Shown one piece after another: positions 1-10,857 of a DNA stretch of 64,000 bases. Each line of letters begins with the position of its first letter. Within the stretch, counting starts at the first letter, position 1. A program made the translations under genes and the position numbers. The notes under the pieces are model-generated. The model worked only from the letters and a program-made list of their open reading frames with translations, was not told the origin of the DNA and searched no databases. The stretch comes from Raffaelea ambrosiae (taxonomy: Eukaryota > Ascomycota > Sordariomycetes > Ophiostomatales > Ophiostomataceae). The DNA lies in NCBI GenBank assembly GCA_002778195.1, contig PCDI01000004.1, forward strand, positions 3,570,226-3,634,225. The letters run 5' to 3'.

Positions 1-2965
1 TGAAGAGTCCATGAAGTTCAAAAAGCTCACCAATGCCCAACGAAGTGGTAAGTGCTTTTTGTCTTTTTTCGCGATATCATGAAATATTGTAGTCGGTCAT
101 GTGATGACTAATATTCTTTGCTTACAGGTCTCAACCAAATTCCAAACCGTCGGTTTACTCTGTGGTGGTCTCCGTAAGTGATTTGCCCCTTTTCCTTTTT
201 GGTGTCTCCCTTTGGTATAGTGGGACGTTTCTTCAGACTGTGAACATGCATGGTTCTCGGGCGGCAACAACGGGTTCCAAACGCGGTTACATGTCTTTTT
301 CATAACCCTCCGGGTCCTCGAAGCATGGATCCAATTGGACCTGTTTTGCAGAATTTCTCCTTGTTTTTTTTTTGTTTGGAGAAACCGTCTTGGAGCTTCT
401 CCTGCTGGGGGGGGGTCCGTCTTGGGAGATGATTAAAAGGAGGACTGCTCCGAACTGTTTATGATATATTCAGCATTTGCTAACGGTTAAACAGAACGAT
501 CAATCGTGGAAACGTCTACGTTGGTTTCCAAGTCCAGTAAGTGCCATTTCCCTGCCCAACAGTTGTTTCGCGACCTGATCGGTTTTGTGCTAATTCCCAT
601 CTCTAGGCTGGATTTGACTGGAATTTTCTTGCACGGCAAAATTCCAACTCTCAAGATCTCCCTAATCCAGATCTTCCGCGCTCATTTGTGGCAAAAGATT
701 CACGAGTCAGTGGTCATGGATCTGTGCCAGGTCTTCGACCAGGAACTGGAATCCCTGGGTATCGAGTCTGTGCAGAAGGAGACAATTCACCCTCGCAAGT
801 CGTACAAGATGAACAGCTCTTGTGCCGACATTCAGCTTTTCCCCAACCAGAGGTGGAATGTCACCCGGCCGTCCCTTCTTTTTGACTCCAAGGACACGAT
901 CGAAGCAACGACGACAGACAAGTTCTGGATTGATGTGCAGCTCCGGTACGGCGACTACGACTCGCATGACATTGAACGCTATGTCCGCGCAAAGTACCTG
1001 GACTACACAACAGACAGCATGAGTCTGTACCCGTCGCCCACTGGTTTGATGATTGGCATTGACCTGGCGTACAACCTGTACTCGGCCTTTGGCCAGTACT
1101 TCCCTGGTCTGAAAATCTTGATGCAGCAGGCAATGGCCAAGATCATGAAAGCCAATCCTGCTCTCTACGTCTTGCGTGAGCGTATCCGGAAAGGTCTGCA
1201 ACTGTATGCTTCTGAAAGCAACCAGGAGTTCTTGAACTCGCAGAACTACTCTGAGCTGTTCAGCAACAACACACAGCTCTTTATCGACGACACCAACGTC
1301 TACCGTGTCACTATCCACAAGACCTTCGAAGGCAATTTGACCACGAAGCCCATCAATGGTGCCATCTTCATCTTCAACCCGCGGACAGGCCAGCTTTTCC
1401 TCAAGATTATCCACACAAGCGTTTGGGCTGGTCAGAAGCGACTTGGCCAGCTGGCCAAGTGGAAGACGGCCGAAGAAGTGGCTGCTTTGATTCGCTCTCT
1501 GCCTGTTGAAGAACAGCCCAAGCAGCTGATCGTTACACGGAAGGGCTTGCTCGATCCCCTCGAGGTCAACCTGCTGGACTTCCCCAACATTGCTATCCGT
1601 GCATCTGAATTGCAGCTTCCCTTCCAGGCTGCCATGAAAGTGGAGAAATTGGGTGACATGATCCTTCGTGCCACGGAGCCGCAAATGGTTCTCTTCAACT
1701 TGTACGATGAGTGGCTTAAGAGCGGAATCTCGTCGTACACTGCCTTCTCCCGCTTGATTATGATTTTGCGAGCCCTGCACGTCAATCAGGATAAGACGAA
1801 GCTGATCCTGCGTCCGGACAAGACAGTCATTACCCAGGAACATCACATCTGGCCGACCCTGTCCGATGAAGAGTGGATCAAGGTGGAGGCTCAGCTTCGA
1901 GACCTGATCCTGAACGACTACGGCAAGAAGAACAATGTCAATGTGTCCAGCCTGACGAACAGTGAAGTGCGTGACATCATCCTGGGTATGGAGATCTCGG
2001 CACCGTCTATGCAACGCCAACAGGCGGCCGAAATTGAGAAGCAGCAGCAAGAACAGCAGCAGCTCACGGCGACCACGACGAAGACGCACAACGTGCACGG
2101 AGACGAGATGATTGTCACCACGACGTCGCAATTTGAGCAGCAGACGTTTGCGTCGAAGACCGAGTGGCGCACGCGCGCGATTGCGACGTCCAATCTCCGG
2201 ACACGCGCAAACAATGTTTACGTGTCTGCCGCCGATGGCGATCCGGATGACATCACGTATGTGATGCCGAACAACATCCTCAAGAAGTTCATCACCATTG
2301 CGGACCTGCGTGTCCAGGTGGCCGGCTACCTGTACGGATCGTCGCCGCCGGAGACCGACCAAGTGAAGGAGATTCGCTGCATTGTCCTGGTGCCTCAGAT
2401 TGGTGGTCTCCGCAGCGTCCAGCTTCCGCAGGCTCTGCCGCAGCACGAATACCTCGACAACCTTGAGCCTCTAGGCATCATTCACACGGTGTCTGGCAAC
2501 GAGCTTCCCTACATGTCAGCATCGGATGTGACAGAGATGGCACGTCTCCAGGAAGCGCACGAGTCGTGGAGTGAGAACCGGAGCCGACCCGTGTCTGTTT
2601 CGGTTTCGTTCACTCCGGGTAGTGTGTCTCTGTCAGCCTGGGGCCTGACACCGCAAGGCCTGAGATGGGGCGTGGACAACAAGGACACACAAAGCGACCA
2701 GCCGCAGGGCTTCACAACGAGCATGGGTGAAAAGAGGAAGCTGCTGCTGAGTCCCAAATACAAGGGCTTCTTCCTGGTTCCTGAAAATGGCAAGTGGAAC
2801 TACAGCTTCATGGGATCCGAATTTACCGGCCTGGCAAAGAAGAGCGTTCACGTCAAGCTGGACACGCCCCAGCCGTTCTACAGCGACCAGCACCGGCCGC
2901 TGCATTTCCAGAATTTTGCCGAGCTGGAGGATATCTGGGTCGACCGTAGCGACAACTTTGCCTAA
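1..2965 (+). CDS. PRP8: Pre-mRNA-splicing factor Prp8, C-terminal part (5' end outside window)
   Basis: Core U5 snRNP protein at the heart of the spliceosome. Only the last 830 residues are present; the gene enters from the left edge. Exons are 1-47, 128-173, 495-536 and 607-2965. The frame starts at base 2, and all three introns are GT-AG with joins that restore the conserved run LNQIPNRRFTLWWSP then TINRGNVYVGFQVQLDLTG. In order the fragment shows the end of the linker/endonuclease-like region, the RNase H-like domain (LFIDDTNVYRV onward), a Gln-rich linker (about 1999-2065), and the C-terminal Jab1/MPN domain ending in GFFLVPENGKWNYSFMG and HRPLHFQNF. No intein is inserted in this part, although Prp8 is a frequent intein host in fungi. 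The three short early exons are clear from protein identity. Confidence is very high. Confidence 0.97.
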
Positions 2966-3467
2966 GGGAGTCGCGCGGTTCCGTTGGTGAAAATTGAGGC
3001 CGAGCCTTGCAGAGACACACACAAAATAAGGAGGATGTGTCTCGGCTGCTCGGAGAGTGCAGAGTGAGAAACAACAGAAAGGGAGCACCTGGTCTATCAG
3101 AGAGGTTTGATCTACTTCTGTCAAGCTTCTAGACAGCTATGGGAGAAATAAGCACGTGGGAATGTTATTGATAGTTCGGAGTTGTATTTGTTCTTCATTT
3201 GTTCTGTATTTTTTACCTGTTTTATTGTGCCTTTCCCACATTCTATGATTTTACGTGTTACATGCCGTCGGGCCGAGCGGTGCTCTTGTTTGGCAACAAT
3301 GCCCTCGCGTTTCAGAATACCTGAAGATGGGATTGGCCTTGCGACTGTAGAAGACAACAAAAAGTATTGCGTTATGTACCAAAAAGAATGTCAACGGGGT
3401 TTTTTTTTTTGATTTTTTTGATGAAAGACCTCCGCAAGAACCTGTGATGCTACAAGCTATAAGAGAG

Positions 3468-3541
3468 CCTTGGTAGTATGACCAAGGGACAGGCCGTTCG
3501 TCCTTGTCTGTAAGAGGGGCCATATGGCTCTACGGAGAGCC
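3468..3541. other. Two adjacent perfect hairpins of unknown role
   Basis: Bases 3468-3487 form a 7-bp stem (CCTTGGT / ACCAAGG) with a 6-nt loop. Bases 3526-3541 form a 6-bp stem (GGCTCT / AGAGCC) with the 4-nt loop ACGG. They lie 500-580 bases past the PRP8 stop codon in otherwise featureless DNA. They do not match tRNA, 5S, U1, U2 or U6 sequences that I know. They could be a small structured RNA or chance. Confidence 0.25.
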
Positions 3542-6257
3542 ACGTTGTGCCCCTCGTTTGGTTCCGAACTGGGCTGGTTGACTTATCGCACATTCGGAAC
3601 CTTTTTTGTTTGTTTATGTTTGTCCACCTAGGTTGGTTAGCTTTATTTCGACATCTGCGATGCAAATCAATCGGCCCCAGAGATGCAGCACGCAATGGGC
3701 GGGCGCCTGGGGCAAGGGAACGGGAACGTCTGGAACCGAAGAGACTGTGCCGTGGTTTTCGGTATGGATACTGACACCACAGGTATGGTTTACCGTCTCT
3801 AGACAGCACGCGAGGAAGAAACGTAGAAAGACAAAAGGGCCCGGCTTGGTAAGAACTGAGCAAGCGACTGCGGCGCGATGGTGGATACGCAAGATTGGGC
3901 AAGAATGGGGTTCTGATCCGGGCTGAAGTACAGCCAATACTCAAGAATGATGATCAGATAAATTACAAGCATTCATGCATTTATGCGTTGCGGGTACAGT
4001 AAGGAGTTCAGCTACCAAGCACGGCTGTGGCCAGCCTCGTATTCCTCCAGCCAGGCACAGAACCCAACTATTTTTTAGCGCCAACACAATTGCTTAACTA
4101 AGGAGGGGTGGCAATAGGAATCCAACTCACAAGCAGGTCTGAAGAGGCAGGCGAATGGCGGTATGGGGATGGCTCTAAGAATACGAAGGATTGTCTGTCA
4201 TGTTGTCAAAGAGGGCGTGGAGGCTGCCGTCGCAGAGAAATCAAATTAAACAGGATTAGAAACAGTCAGGGCACTCGAGGTTAGTAATGATTACCCGTAC
4301 GTTCTCTTTTGACGACATGACAAGCAATCCTTGAGACTCTTACGATCTGTTGGAAACCTCTCGGTACCGCCGTTAGCCCCGTTCCTCCTCGTCGCAATAA
4401 TTGCCTCTTCTGGGTTGCGGTTGTACTACAAAGTAGGATCCAAGAATGCGGCCAACGTACCAACTCGACAGCTTGTTCATTGGGCTACTCAAATGACATG
4501 GCAGATCTTACCAGGACTGGAGGACATTGTCTCGTCCACGTGGACCATGGGGCACCTGCTCTTGCGTCTTACATTGTGCCCCTGACGGCCCAAGCCAGTA
4601 GCCGCAGCAAGGCACCCACAGACTGCATTTTGGCTAATTCGGGGCACAGCAAGTGGTGTGCCCGTCCACACACCTGCCAGAGGGTAGCAATCGTTCGTCT
4701 GTTCTTTTTCGTCCGTTACCAGCCCACACCTCTCATAATAGGTTTGTTATGCAATATTGCACGAAAGAGGAAGCTGCAATAGTGCTTCGGCTTATGACGA
4801 TGAACATACGTTGGGAGCAGCTGGTTCAAGATGTGCGGCATGGCACATCGCGTCCCAGGACCAGCCGACCATGGGATATGCCACGCTGCTCCGTATTGGG
4901 GCACCCCGTACAGGGGCACACTTGCACGATCTGAGATGGGGCAGACATCAGAAATGCTAGAGGACTGCAAAGTGAAACAGGTGGGCAGCAGCCCACCGCA
5001 GAGACAGAAAGGAAGCACGTCGCATCTACGGCGTCCTCAGGCAAAGGTCAAACGTAAAATGGTCAATCAGGAGTCGCAGAGTCGGTATCGGAAGCACACG
5101 TGCGGAACAGGCGCGGCATGCGAAGGGAAAACAAGGGGCGACAAGGTCAAAATTGACATGCCTATTGTAGTGCAACGAAGAGCATACAGAACACACAGCA
5201 CACAGCACACACCTGGCACAGGCAGGTGCAAACGGTGTTCGTCGTTGCGGCTCTGCCAGCTGTGGCTCTGCGTGGCTGGAGGTGGCTCGTGCCAGGGCGA
5301 CTAACAAGGAAAGCGCAATTTACACAATCCTGGCCGGACAGGGAAGGCGCCGGGCTGCTACAGCAAAAACGGTAAAATGACGCCAACAAAAATAGAACAT
5401 CGAACAAGATGGCAATTAAAGAGAAAAGTAATCCCACTGCAATCCGCACCACCAGTGGCGACAAAGGAGGAAAACAAGGCCGATGCTAGCAAGGATGCTC
5501 TTGTCCGAGCTGAGCGCACGATGCAAGATACGAGTCAGATGCCACTGTACCACGGCAAATACCACGACAGCTCCAAGAGCCCGCGTGCGGGCGGGCGCTA
5601 GAACCGGCGACTGCAGTTCTAGAAGACCCGCAAATAGGGAGGAAAGCATAATGTTGCTTTTAATTGCTGGGATGCATCGTTCATGCATATCCCTGTCGGG
5701 CGCGGTCGCTCGCCGTGGGCCTGCGCTGGAAATGGGGCCACAGGGACGCAACGCCAACGACACCCCCCCCTTAAGGGACGAGCAACAATGCGAGCGCAAT
5801 AAAAATCAAAACCGAAAACAAAGAAACAAGGGCGCTCAGGTGCCATGGATGCTGGCTGATGCGTTCTGGTTCTGGTGCTGGTGCTGGCGCCGGCGCTGGC
5901 ATGAACAGCGCGAAATCGTGCAATCTTGGACTCGCCGAAATGACCGTCTAGCTCTCTGCTGGGCAGACGCGCCTAGCGAGCCGTTTGGTCTGGCCAGGCC
6001 GCCATGGGCTTCAGTGGGCTTCATTGGCCTGCTGGCCTTCTGGCCTTGTGTCTGCTTTGCGACGTCTGCGCAGACAGGCAGACTGCTCCGATGCAGCCAT
6101 AGGACATCGGCAGCACATGGCCGGCCGATACATGCGATAACATGGTAGTACACTGTTAGTATCTCTCGCACCGCATACACACACCATGCATCCGACTATG
6201 TGTCTTACACGGCCGTCTTACACTTTCAGCTGTCAATAATAGCACGACTACACCCTG

Positions 6258-6274
6258 CACACACACACACACAC
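6258..6274. repeat. (CA)n microsatellite
   Basis: An uninterrupted CA dinucleotide run lies in the gene-free region upstream of the Myb gene. Confidence 0.9.
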
Positions 6275-6618
6275 GTCATGACGCACTTCCATCGGCCAGC
6301 CTCTGGCCGCGACGCCGAAGGGCCCAAGCTAGCCTCGAAGCGGTTGAGCTGCGTGCTTGTCATTTGCCTTGTCGGATCTTGCATGGGTCCGAAAATGGGG
6401 AAGCCGCCGGTCTACTTTACCTTGGAGCTGGAATCCGTAGCCTGGCCCTGGGCCTCCTTGCCTTACGAGGGCACGCGCGGAGCATTAAGCCAAATCCCCC
6501 GTGGTACTACGATACGGTCACGAGGATGCATCTCACAAGTACGAGTATGTGGTGCCAATCTTACCATGCGCTGCTTTTCCATTTGTGGGTTCGCAGATGA
6601 TTCTCTCTGTTTCTGCAT

Positions 6619-6668
6619 GTCTGTTGTGTGTCTCTGTTGTGTGTCCGCTGCGTGTCTGCTGTGTGTCC
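6619..6668. repeat. Degenerate 11-13 bp minisatellite (GTCTGTTGTGT-like)
   Basis: Four successive imperfect units are visible: GTCTGTTGTGT, GTCTCTGTTGTGT, GTCCGCTGCGT and GTCTGCTGTGT. No function is apparent. Confidence 0.7.
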
Positions 6669-9573
6669 ATTTTTCTTTCGTCTATTACCTCGCCTCCTGT
6701 TTGGGGGCTGTCTCTGCTTGTCCACGAGTCCTCCTGTTTGGCGACTCTTTTGCTTGTCTGTCTTCCCTTTCATTTGCTGGTTCTCTGTTGGGCTGCCTCG
6801 CCTCCTATTCGTCTGACTCTCACGGACTTGCACCGCCATCAGGCTCTCCTGAAGCCCCTGAGGCCCCTGAGGCACTGCTGCGGCTACCAAGCTGCGTACT
6901 CAGGCCGCGTTCTCCCCATCCCCATCCCCATCCTTCATCCGCCATAGTAGCTCGCGGCCCCCCCTGTCTGCCTCCACCCATTGTCGACATTTGCATGCAT
7001 CTTGCACCCCGGCGCCCCGGCAATGTGGTTACCGAGTTTTTGGCAGCCTGTGCCATCCCCCCATCCCCTGCACAGCACACGCGCCCGCACTGCTTGACAA
7101 TATGATGCATATTTCTGTCCTCGGGCTTGTCTACTTTGAGTCTGCCGCTGCTACCCTGGGTCGCATTAAGGCCCTCCCCCCAAGCAGGCCGCCGACCAAC
7201 AGAGGGCCAGAGAATGGAAAAAAAAATACGTGTACGAAGTATAAACGGAAACGAACCACACCTCCCTCACACCTCATCCCGGCCAGCCATTTGCACTTGC
7301 TAGGCATGAGTACAGCGTCTGGCTCAGTCCCACCCCCCCTGCCCGACTTTCTCTGCCCTTTTCTCTGTTGTACTTTGTAGTTCTTTATTTTTGTCGTCTC
7401 CACTAATCCTGTTGACCAGAAGTGAGCAAACGACCTTCCTAGTTCCCCGAAGTGCCGTGCGAGCAATGCCTGCACGGGTCTGCTGTCCTTTTTGGGCTTC
7501 ACGACTTTCCTGTCCACTTGGTGCGCCGGCTGGCGGGCTGGTCTTTGTCCACCCCACCCGCCGCCACCTATGGACCCTCCTCCCAGCAGTCCGGCTACGG
7601 GACAGCCAGGGAAACCAAGAGAAAAAAGAGAAGAAGAAGAAGAGGGCTGGTGGTGTGGTGCTGCTGATGTCATTGTCACCGCTGCTGCCTTCCAGTGATG
7701 GCAGCCCACCCGCTGCTGTCAGCTGTCTGCTTCATCCCCAACTGCATGGTAAGATGTGTTTCATGTTGTGCTTGTCCTTCCTGCTGTGCGTGTTTTGTAT
7801 TCTTCTATGCGTTTTCGAGATCTCTGCCTCCTTGGCCCACTTGACAGCTGCACGACAAGTAAAGGAACACCCGGCTTACTCCTGCGTCTCTGCATCTGCT
7901 GCCTTGGGGGACGGCCAGAGTCGACGTGTGCCAATGATTTGGGTCAGGTTTTCTTTTTTTTAGAAAAAAAAAGAAGACAGGGAAGAAAACTGCTTTGATT
8001 TGGCTTCTTCCTCGGTCGTCGCTATCTGTTCTATTTTTTGTAAACCCCCCTCTTCTCTAACCCTCCCCCCCTGCACATCGAGAGGCCGGGGTCGCCCTTT
8101 CTATGTCCGGAACAGTGTCCATGGCATAAGATCGCCAAATTATGCTGCCCCATCGTCGCTGGGCAAGGTAATTGACAAAACCATACCCCCCCTCCTCTAC
8201 GGAGCCGATCCAGGAACACTACTTGTCTCGCCCTGGACGATTCACTTTAAATGCTTTAACTCTTGGGCAAAGAGAGAAGACCTATAACCTGGCCCTTTAC
8301 GCGACTGTCCTGCCCACCGCGTTTTGTCTTCCCATGCTACGAGTACCATACAAGTATCATACAAATCAAGTCGGTCCCAAATCTACAACACCGCGACGCT
8401 TTACTCCAAACGACACACGAGCCGCCGCATATCTGCCCTGTCCGTCTACGTACCACCCTGTTTACACTACGCACCCACGCGCAGAAGATATTCCTTCCTC
8501 TCTATTATTTTTCTTTCACTGGTTCTGGTTCTAGCAATGTGCTAGCCGTGTCTACCTCGTTATCCTCTCTTGTGCGCTGTCGGTCTCTCCTACAGAGTAA
8601 GACATATCAAAGATCGGACGACATAATGCTATCCACATCCACGGCACCTCATATCAGCTTCTAGTTTTTTCAGACATCTTGGATCTTGATACACAAGGGA
8701 AACGAGACACAACCGGCCCGGGACTTACAGTGAAAAGGCTGCATTGTTGGGACCACTCAGGGGCACGCCAGGCACCAGTTGCGCCGAAAGAGGCTCTGAA
8801 GAGGAGAATTTTGCACTTGGAAACCCTGATACGACCTCGTCTGCCCCTCCAGTTTTCTTGTGTTCTTCTCCCCCTTCCAGCGTCTTACAAGCAGAACAAT
8901 CTCCGTTATTCAAGACCAAAGTCGTTTGCGACCGTCACCATCCACCTTTGCGCCGCCCTTTCTACTCTTGCACACACGAGCAGCTCAGAGCGGCCAGCCT
9001 TTCTGATCCTCGCTGGCCAACTTGGTAGGGTGGTCTCCACGGCATCCGTCAGCCCGTCAACCCAATTCCTGCAGACACAACTTGCTCCGAGCGCATGCGG
9101 CTTCTTTCCGGAGGAACAGCAACAAACCAAACGCTTGCCAGCCGGCCCTGTCAGGATCGCTACACATGCACGAGGCCTCGCTCTCTTCAGACTCGGCTAC
9201 AGCAACTGCAACTGGTGACGACCGCGAAGCTCAACAAGCTTCCGCGAACTAGGATCCCCCCCCACCTCCCACGACAAAGCCCCTCGGGGCCCCAGTCTAT
9301 CAAATTCTCTCCATCCAGAGTCCAGTGGCCAGCCAGGGCCTTTCGCTCTGGCGGAACCCATGCATCGGAGACACGCTGGCGGGCAATTACAGAGTAGGGT
9401 CGGACTACAATGTTGATTTCTCTCCCCAGGACTCGCACCCTGGCGAGCAGAGTCAACAGTCACAAGCCTACGACACTACACATCACCACCGCGCATCGCT
9501 CCATCACCAGGCCACGACCGCTCTCCATGAACCGCCCGAGCCGCATCACCCCCATCATACGCCGCAGCACGCC

Positions 9574-10569
9574 ATGTCTCACCACCACCCAGCCGCCCAC
9601 CACCCTCACCAGGTGCTAATGGACCCGACCCAGATGGGCACACACCATCCCGGTGCGCGCCATATGGGCCACCACCCGGGGCAGCCTCATTACGGCGCAC
9701 CAGGCCCGTCGCCACATACAGTCGTTGCTCCTCTTTACCCGTCCATGGCCGGCCCGGGAGGCCCGCAAGGTCTGAAACGGCCGCGCCCCGATGACCTCGA
9801 CCTCGGCGTGCCGGGCCTGTCCGAGCTGGAGCAGTCCGACATTGAGTCAATGCAGCAGACGTCTCTGGGGGCAGCGTACGCCCACGCCGCATCTTCAGCA
9901 CAACAGCAACTGCCACAGCCGCAACCACCAACGCACCACCATCACCGTCTTCCCGACACCGGTCCTCCAGCCAAGATGATGCGGCGTGACGGCGAGGGTG
10001 GTGGCGGTAGCGGCGGCGGCGGCAGCGGCGGCGGCGCACCGAGTGTAGTAGGGCAGGCAGGCATGCCACCCCCTGCACCACGACCACGCGGACCCAAACT
10101 GAAGTTTACGCCGGAAGACGACCAGCTGCTTATCGACCTGAAGGAAAACAAGAGCCTGACGTGGAAGCAGATTGCAGACTTTTTCCCAGGGCGGTCGAGC
10201 GGCACCCTCCAGGTTCGGTACTGTACCAAGCTCAAGGCAAAGACAACACAATGGACGGATGAGACGGTTCGTACCCCCCCCCTTTTTTTATCTTTGATTT
10301 TTGGAGCCGCGTCTTCTCGTGCTTGTTTTCCTCTCGGCGTCCAGCTATTGTACCCCTCGAGAGTTTTGCAGCACCTTTTGCCTCCTCTAGTACTACTACC
10401 ATGTCCAAAATTTGCTAACAGAACAAATACACAGGACCAAAAGCTGCGAACCGCTCTCCAAGACTACGAGAACGAAAAATGGCGAATAGTGGCCAATAAG
10501 GTCGGAACCGGATTCACGCCTGCGGCTTGCCGGGAGCGGGTGGCCCAGTTGTTCGGCGAGAACTTATAG
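9574..10569 (+). CDS. Myb/SANT-type DNA-binding protein with His-rich N-terminus
   Basis: Probable nuclear transcription regulator. Exons are 9574-10266 and 10435-10569, with a 168-nt GT-AG intron (branch GCTAAC, acceptor ACACAG) whose length is a multiple of three. From the ATG at 9574 the product is 275 residues. It has a His/Pro-rich N-terminal third, a Pro/Gln/His stretch, a Gly-Ser linker (about 139-155), and two Myb/SANT repeats near the C-terminus (about 175-221 and 227-272). The repeats have conserved aromatics in FTPEDDQLLIDL, LTWKQIADFFPGRS, WRIVANKVG and AACRERVAQL. The first repeat ends at the intron. The start is uncertain: His-rich sequence in the same frame runs upstream of 9574 to a stop at 9250 without another ATG, so the true start may lie in a spliced upstream exon. 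The stop codon has a leaky context followed by an open in-frame extension (next entries). No specific orthologue name is recognised. Confidence 0.8.
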   Translation: MSHHHPAAHHPHQVLMDPTQMGTHHPGARHMGHHPGQPHYGAPGPSPHTVVAPLYPSMAGPGGPQGLKRPRPDDLDLGVPGLSELEQSDIESMQQTSLGAAYAHAASSAQQQLPQPQPPTHHHHRLPDTGPPAKMMRRDGEGGGGSGGGGSGGGAPSVVGQAGMPPPAPRPRGPKLKFTPEDDQLLIDLKENKSLTWKQIADFFPGRSSGTLQVRYCTKLKAKTTQWTDETVRTPPLFLSLIFGAASSRACFPLGVQLLYPSRVLQHLLPPLVLLPCPKFANRTNTQDQKLRTALQDYENEKWRIVANKVGTGFTPAACRERVAQLFGENL

Positions 10570-10614
10570 CAATCAATGTCCCCCTCAGGAGTTTCGGCTC
10601 CTGAGTCTGGGGAC
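10567..10614 (+). promoter_or_regulatory. Candidate leaky stop codon (UAG CAAUCA) with downstream stem-loop
   Basis: The Myb stop codon UAG (10567-10569) is followed by CAAUCA, which fits the CARYYA context known to promote readthrough. After an 8-nt spacer a hairpin can form. Bases 10578-10583 pair with 10609-10614 (6 bp), then a 3-nt bulge on the right, then CTCAGGAG (10584-10591) pairs with CTCCTGAG (10598-10605), around the loop TTTCGG. Stimulatory structures about 8 nt past a stop are known from established readthrough cases. Sequence, spacing and frame are seen directly; the function is inferred. Confidence 0.55.
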
Positions 10615-10857
10615 ACCACCACAATGTATGCCACGCAGTTCCCTCAACACCGGGTTCTCCAGCACCCGCACCAACTGCAGCAGCACCAGCAGCAGCACCA
10701 GCAGCAGCACCAGCAGCACCAGCAGCACCAACAGCACCAACAGCACCAGCAGCACCAGCAGCTGCCACAGCCACAGGAGCACCAACAACAGCAGCAACAG
10801 CTCCACCACCAGCAATCCCCGGTAGTCGCAAGTTCCATGTACTCTCAGCAGCTCTGA
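10570..10857 (+). other. In-frame readthrough extension, Gln/His-rich (95 codons)
   Basis: Directly after the Myb stop, the same frame stays open for 95 codons and ends at TGA (10855-10857). The decoded tail begins Q-S-M-S-P-S-G-V-S-A-P, has a central Gln/His repeat block, and ends in SSMYSQQL. Such tails are common in transcription regulators as activation or aggregation-prone segments. It would be made only if the UAG is read through. Otherwise this is 3' UTR carrying a CAG/CAC repeat, or the leftover of a recent nonsense mutation. Confidence 0.5.
10674..10803. repeat. CAG/CAC trinucleotide repeat tract
   Basis: Dense mixed CAG and CAC codon-like repeats. Read in the Myb frame they give Gln and His blocks. 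The tract is likely length-variable between strains. Confidence 0.85.

Larger units (their letters stand above)
2966..9573. other. Long stretch without a recognisable gene, between PRP8 and the Myb gene
   Basis: About 6.3 kb (2966-9252) holds only short overlapping open frames without family resemblance. It has several low-complexity tracts: CA-rich runs at 5190-5225 and 6258-6274, a GTCTGTTGTGT-like minisatellite at 6619-6668, CCCCAT repeats near 6917-6935, and T-rich and C-rich runs near 7955-8075. No tRNA A/B boxes or 5S rRNA sequence are visible. Part of it is probably the promoter, long 5' leader or an upstream exon of the Myb gene, whose open frame continues upstream of its first ATG to 9253. 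A non-coding transcript is possible but cannot be shown from sequence. Confidence 0.6.

Noticed and set aside
707..2446. 579-codon minus-strand frame opposite PRP8
   Set aside because: Antisense of a strongly conserved PRP8 exon; Arg/Leu/His-rich and unlike any family.
1..2965. Prp8 intein
   Set aside because: The conserved blocks run on without any insertion in the part that is visible.
3540..3580. tRNA-like GGTTCCGAAC segment
   Set aside because: It does not fit a B box, and no matching A box or cloverleaf is found.
6200..7105. 301-codon open frame in the gene-free region
   Set aside because: It starts at GTG, crosses a minisatellite and is Cys/Leu/Pro-rich low complexity. No splice or family support.
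9394..9429. Short intron GTAGGG ... CCCCAG in the Myb leader
   Set aside because: It would be 36 nt, below the normal fungal minimum, and it does not join an upstream ATG in the right phase.
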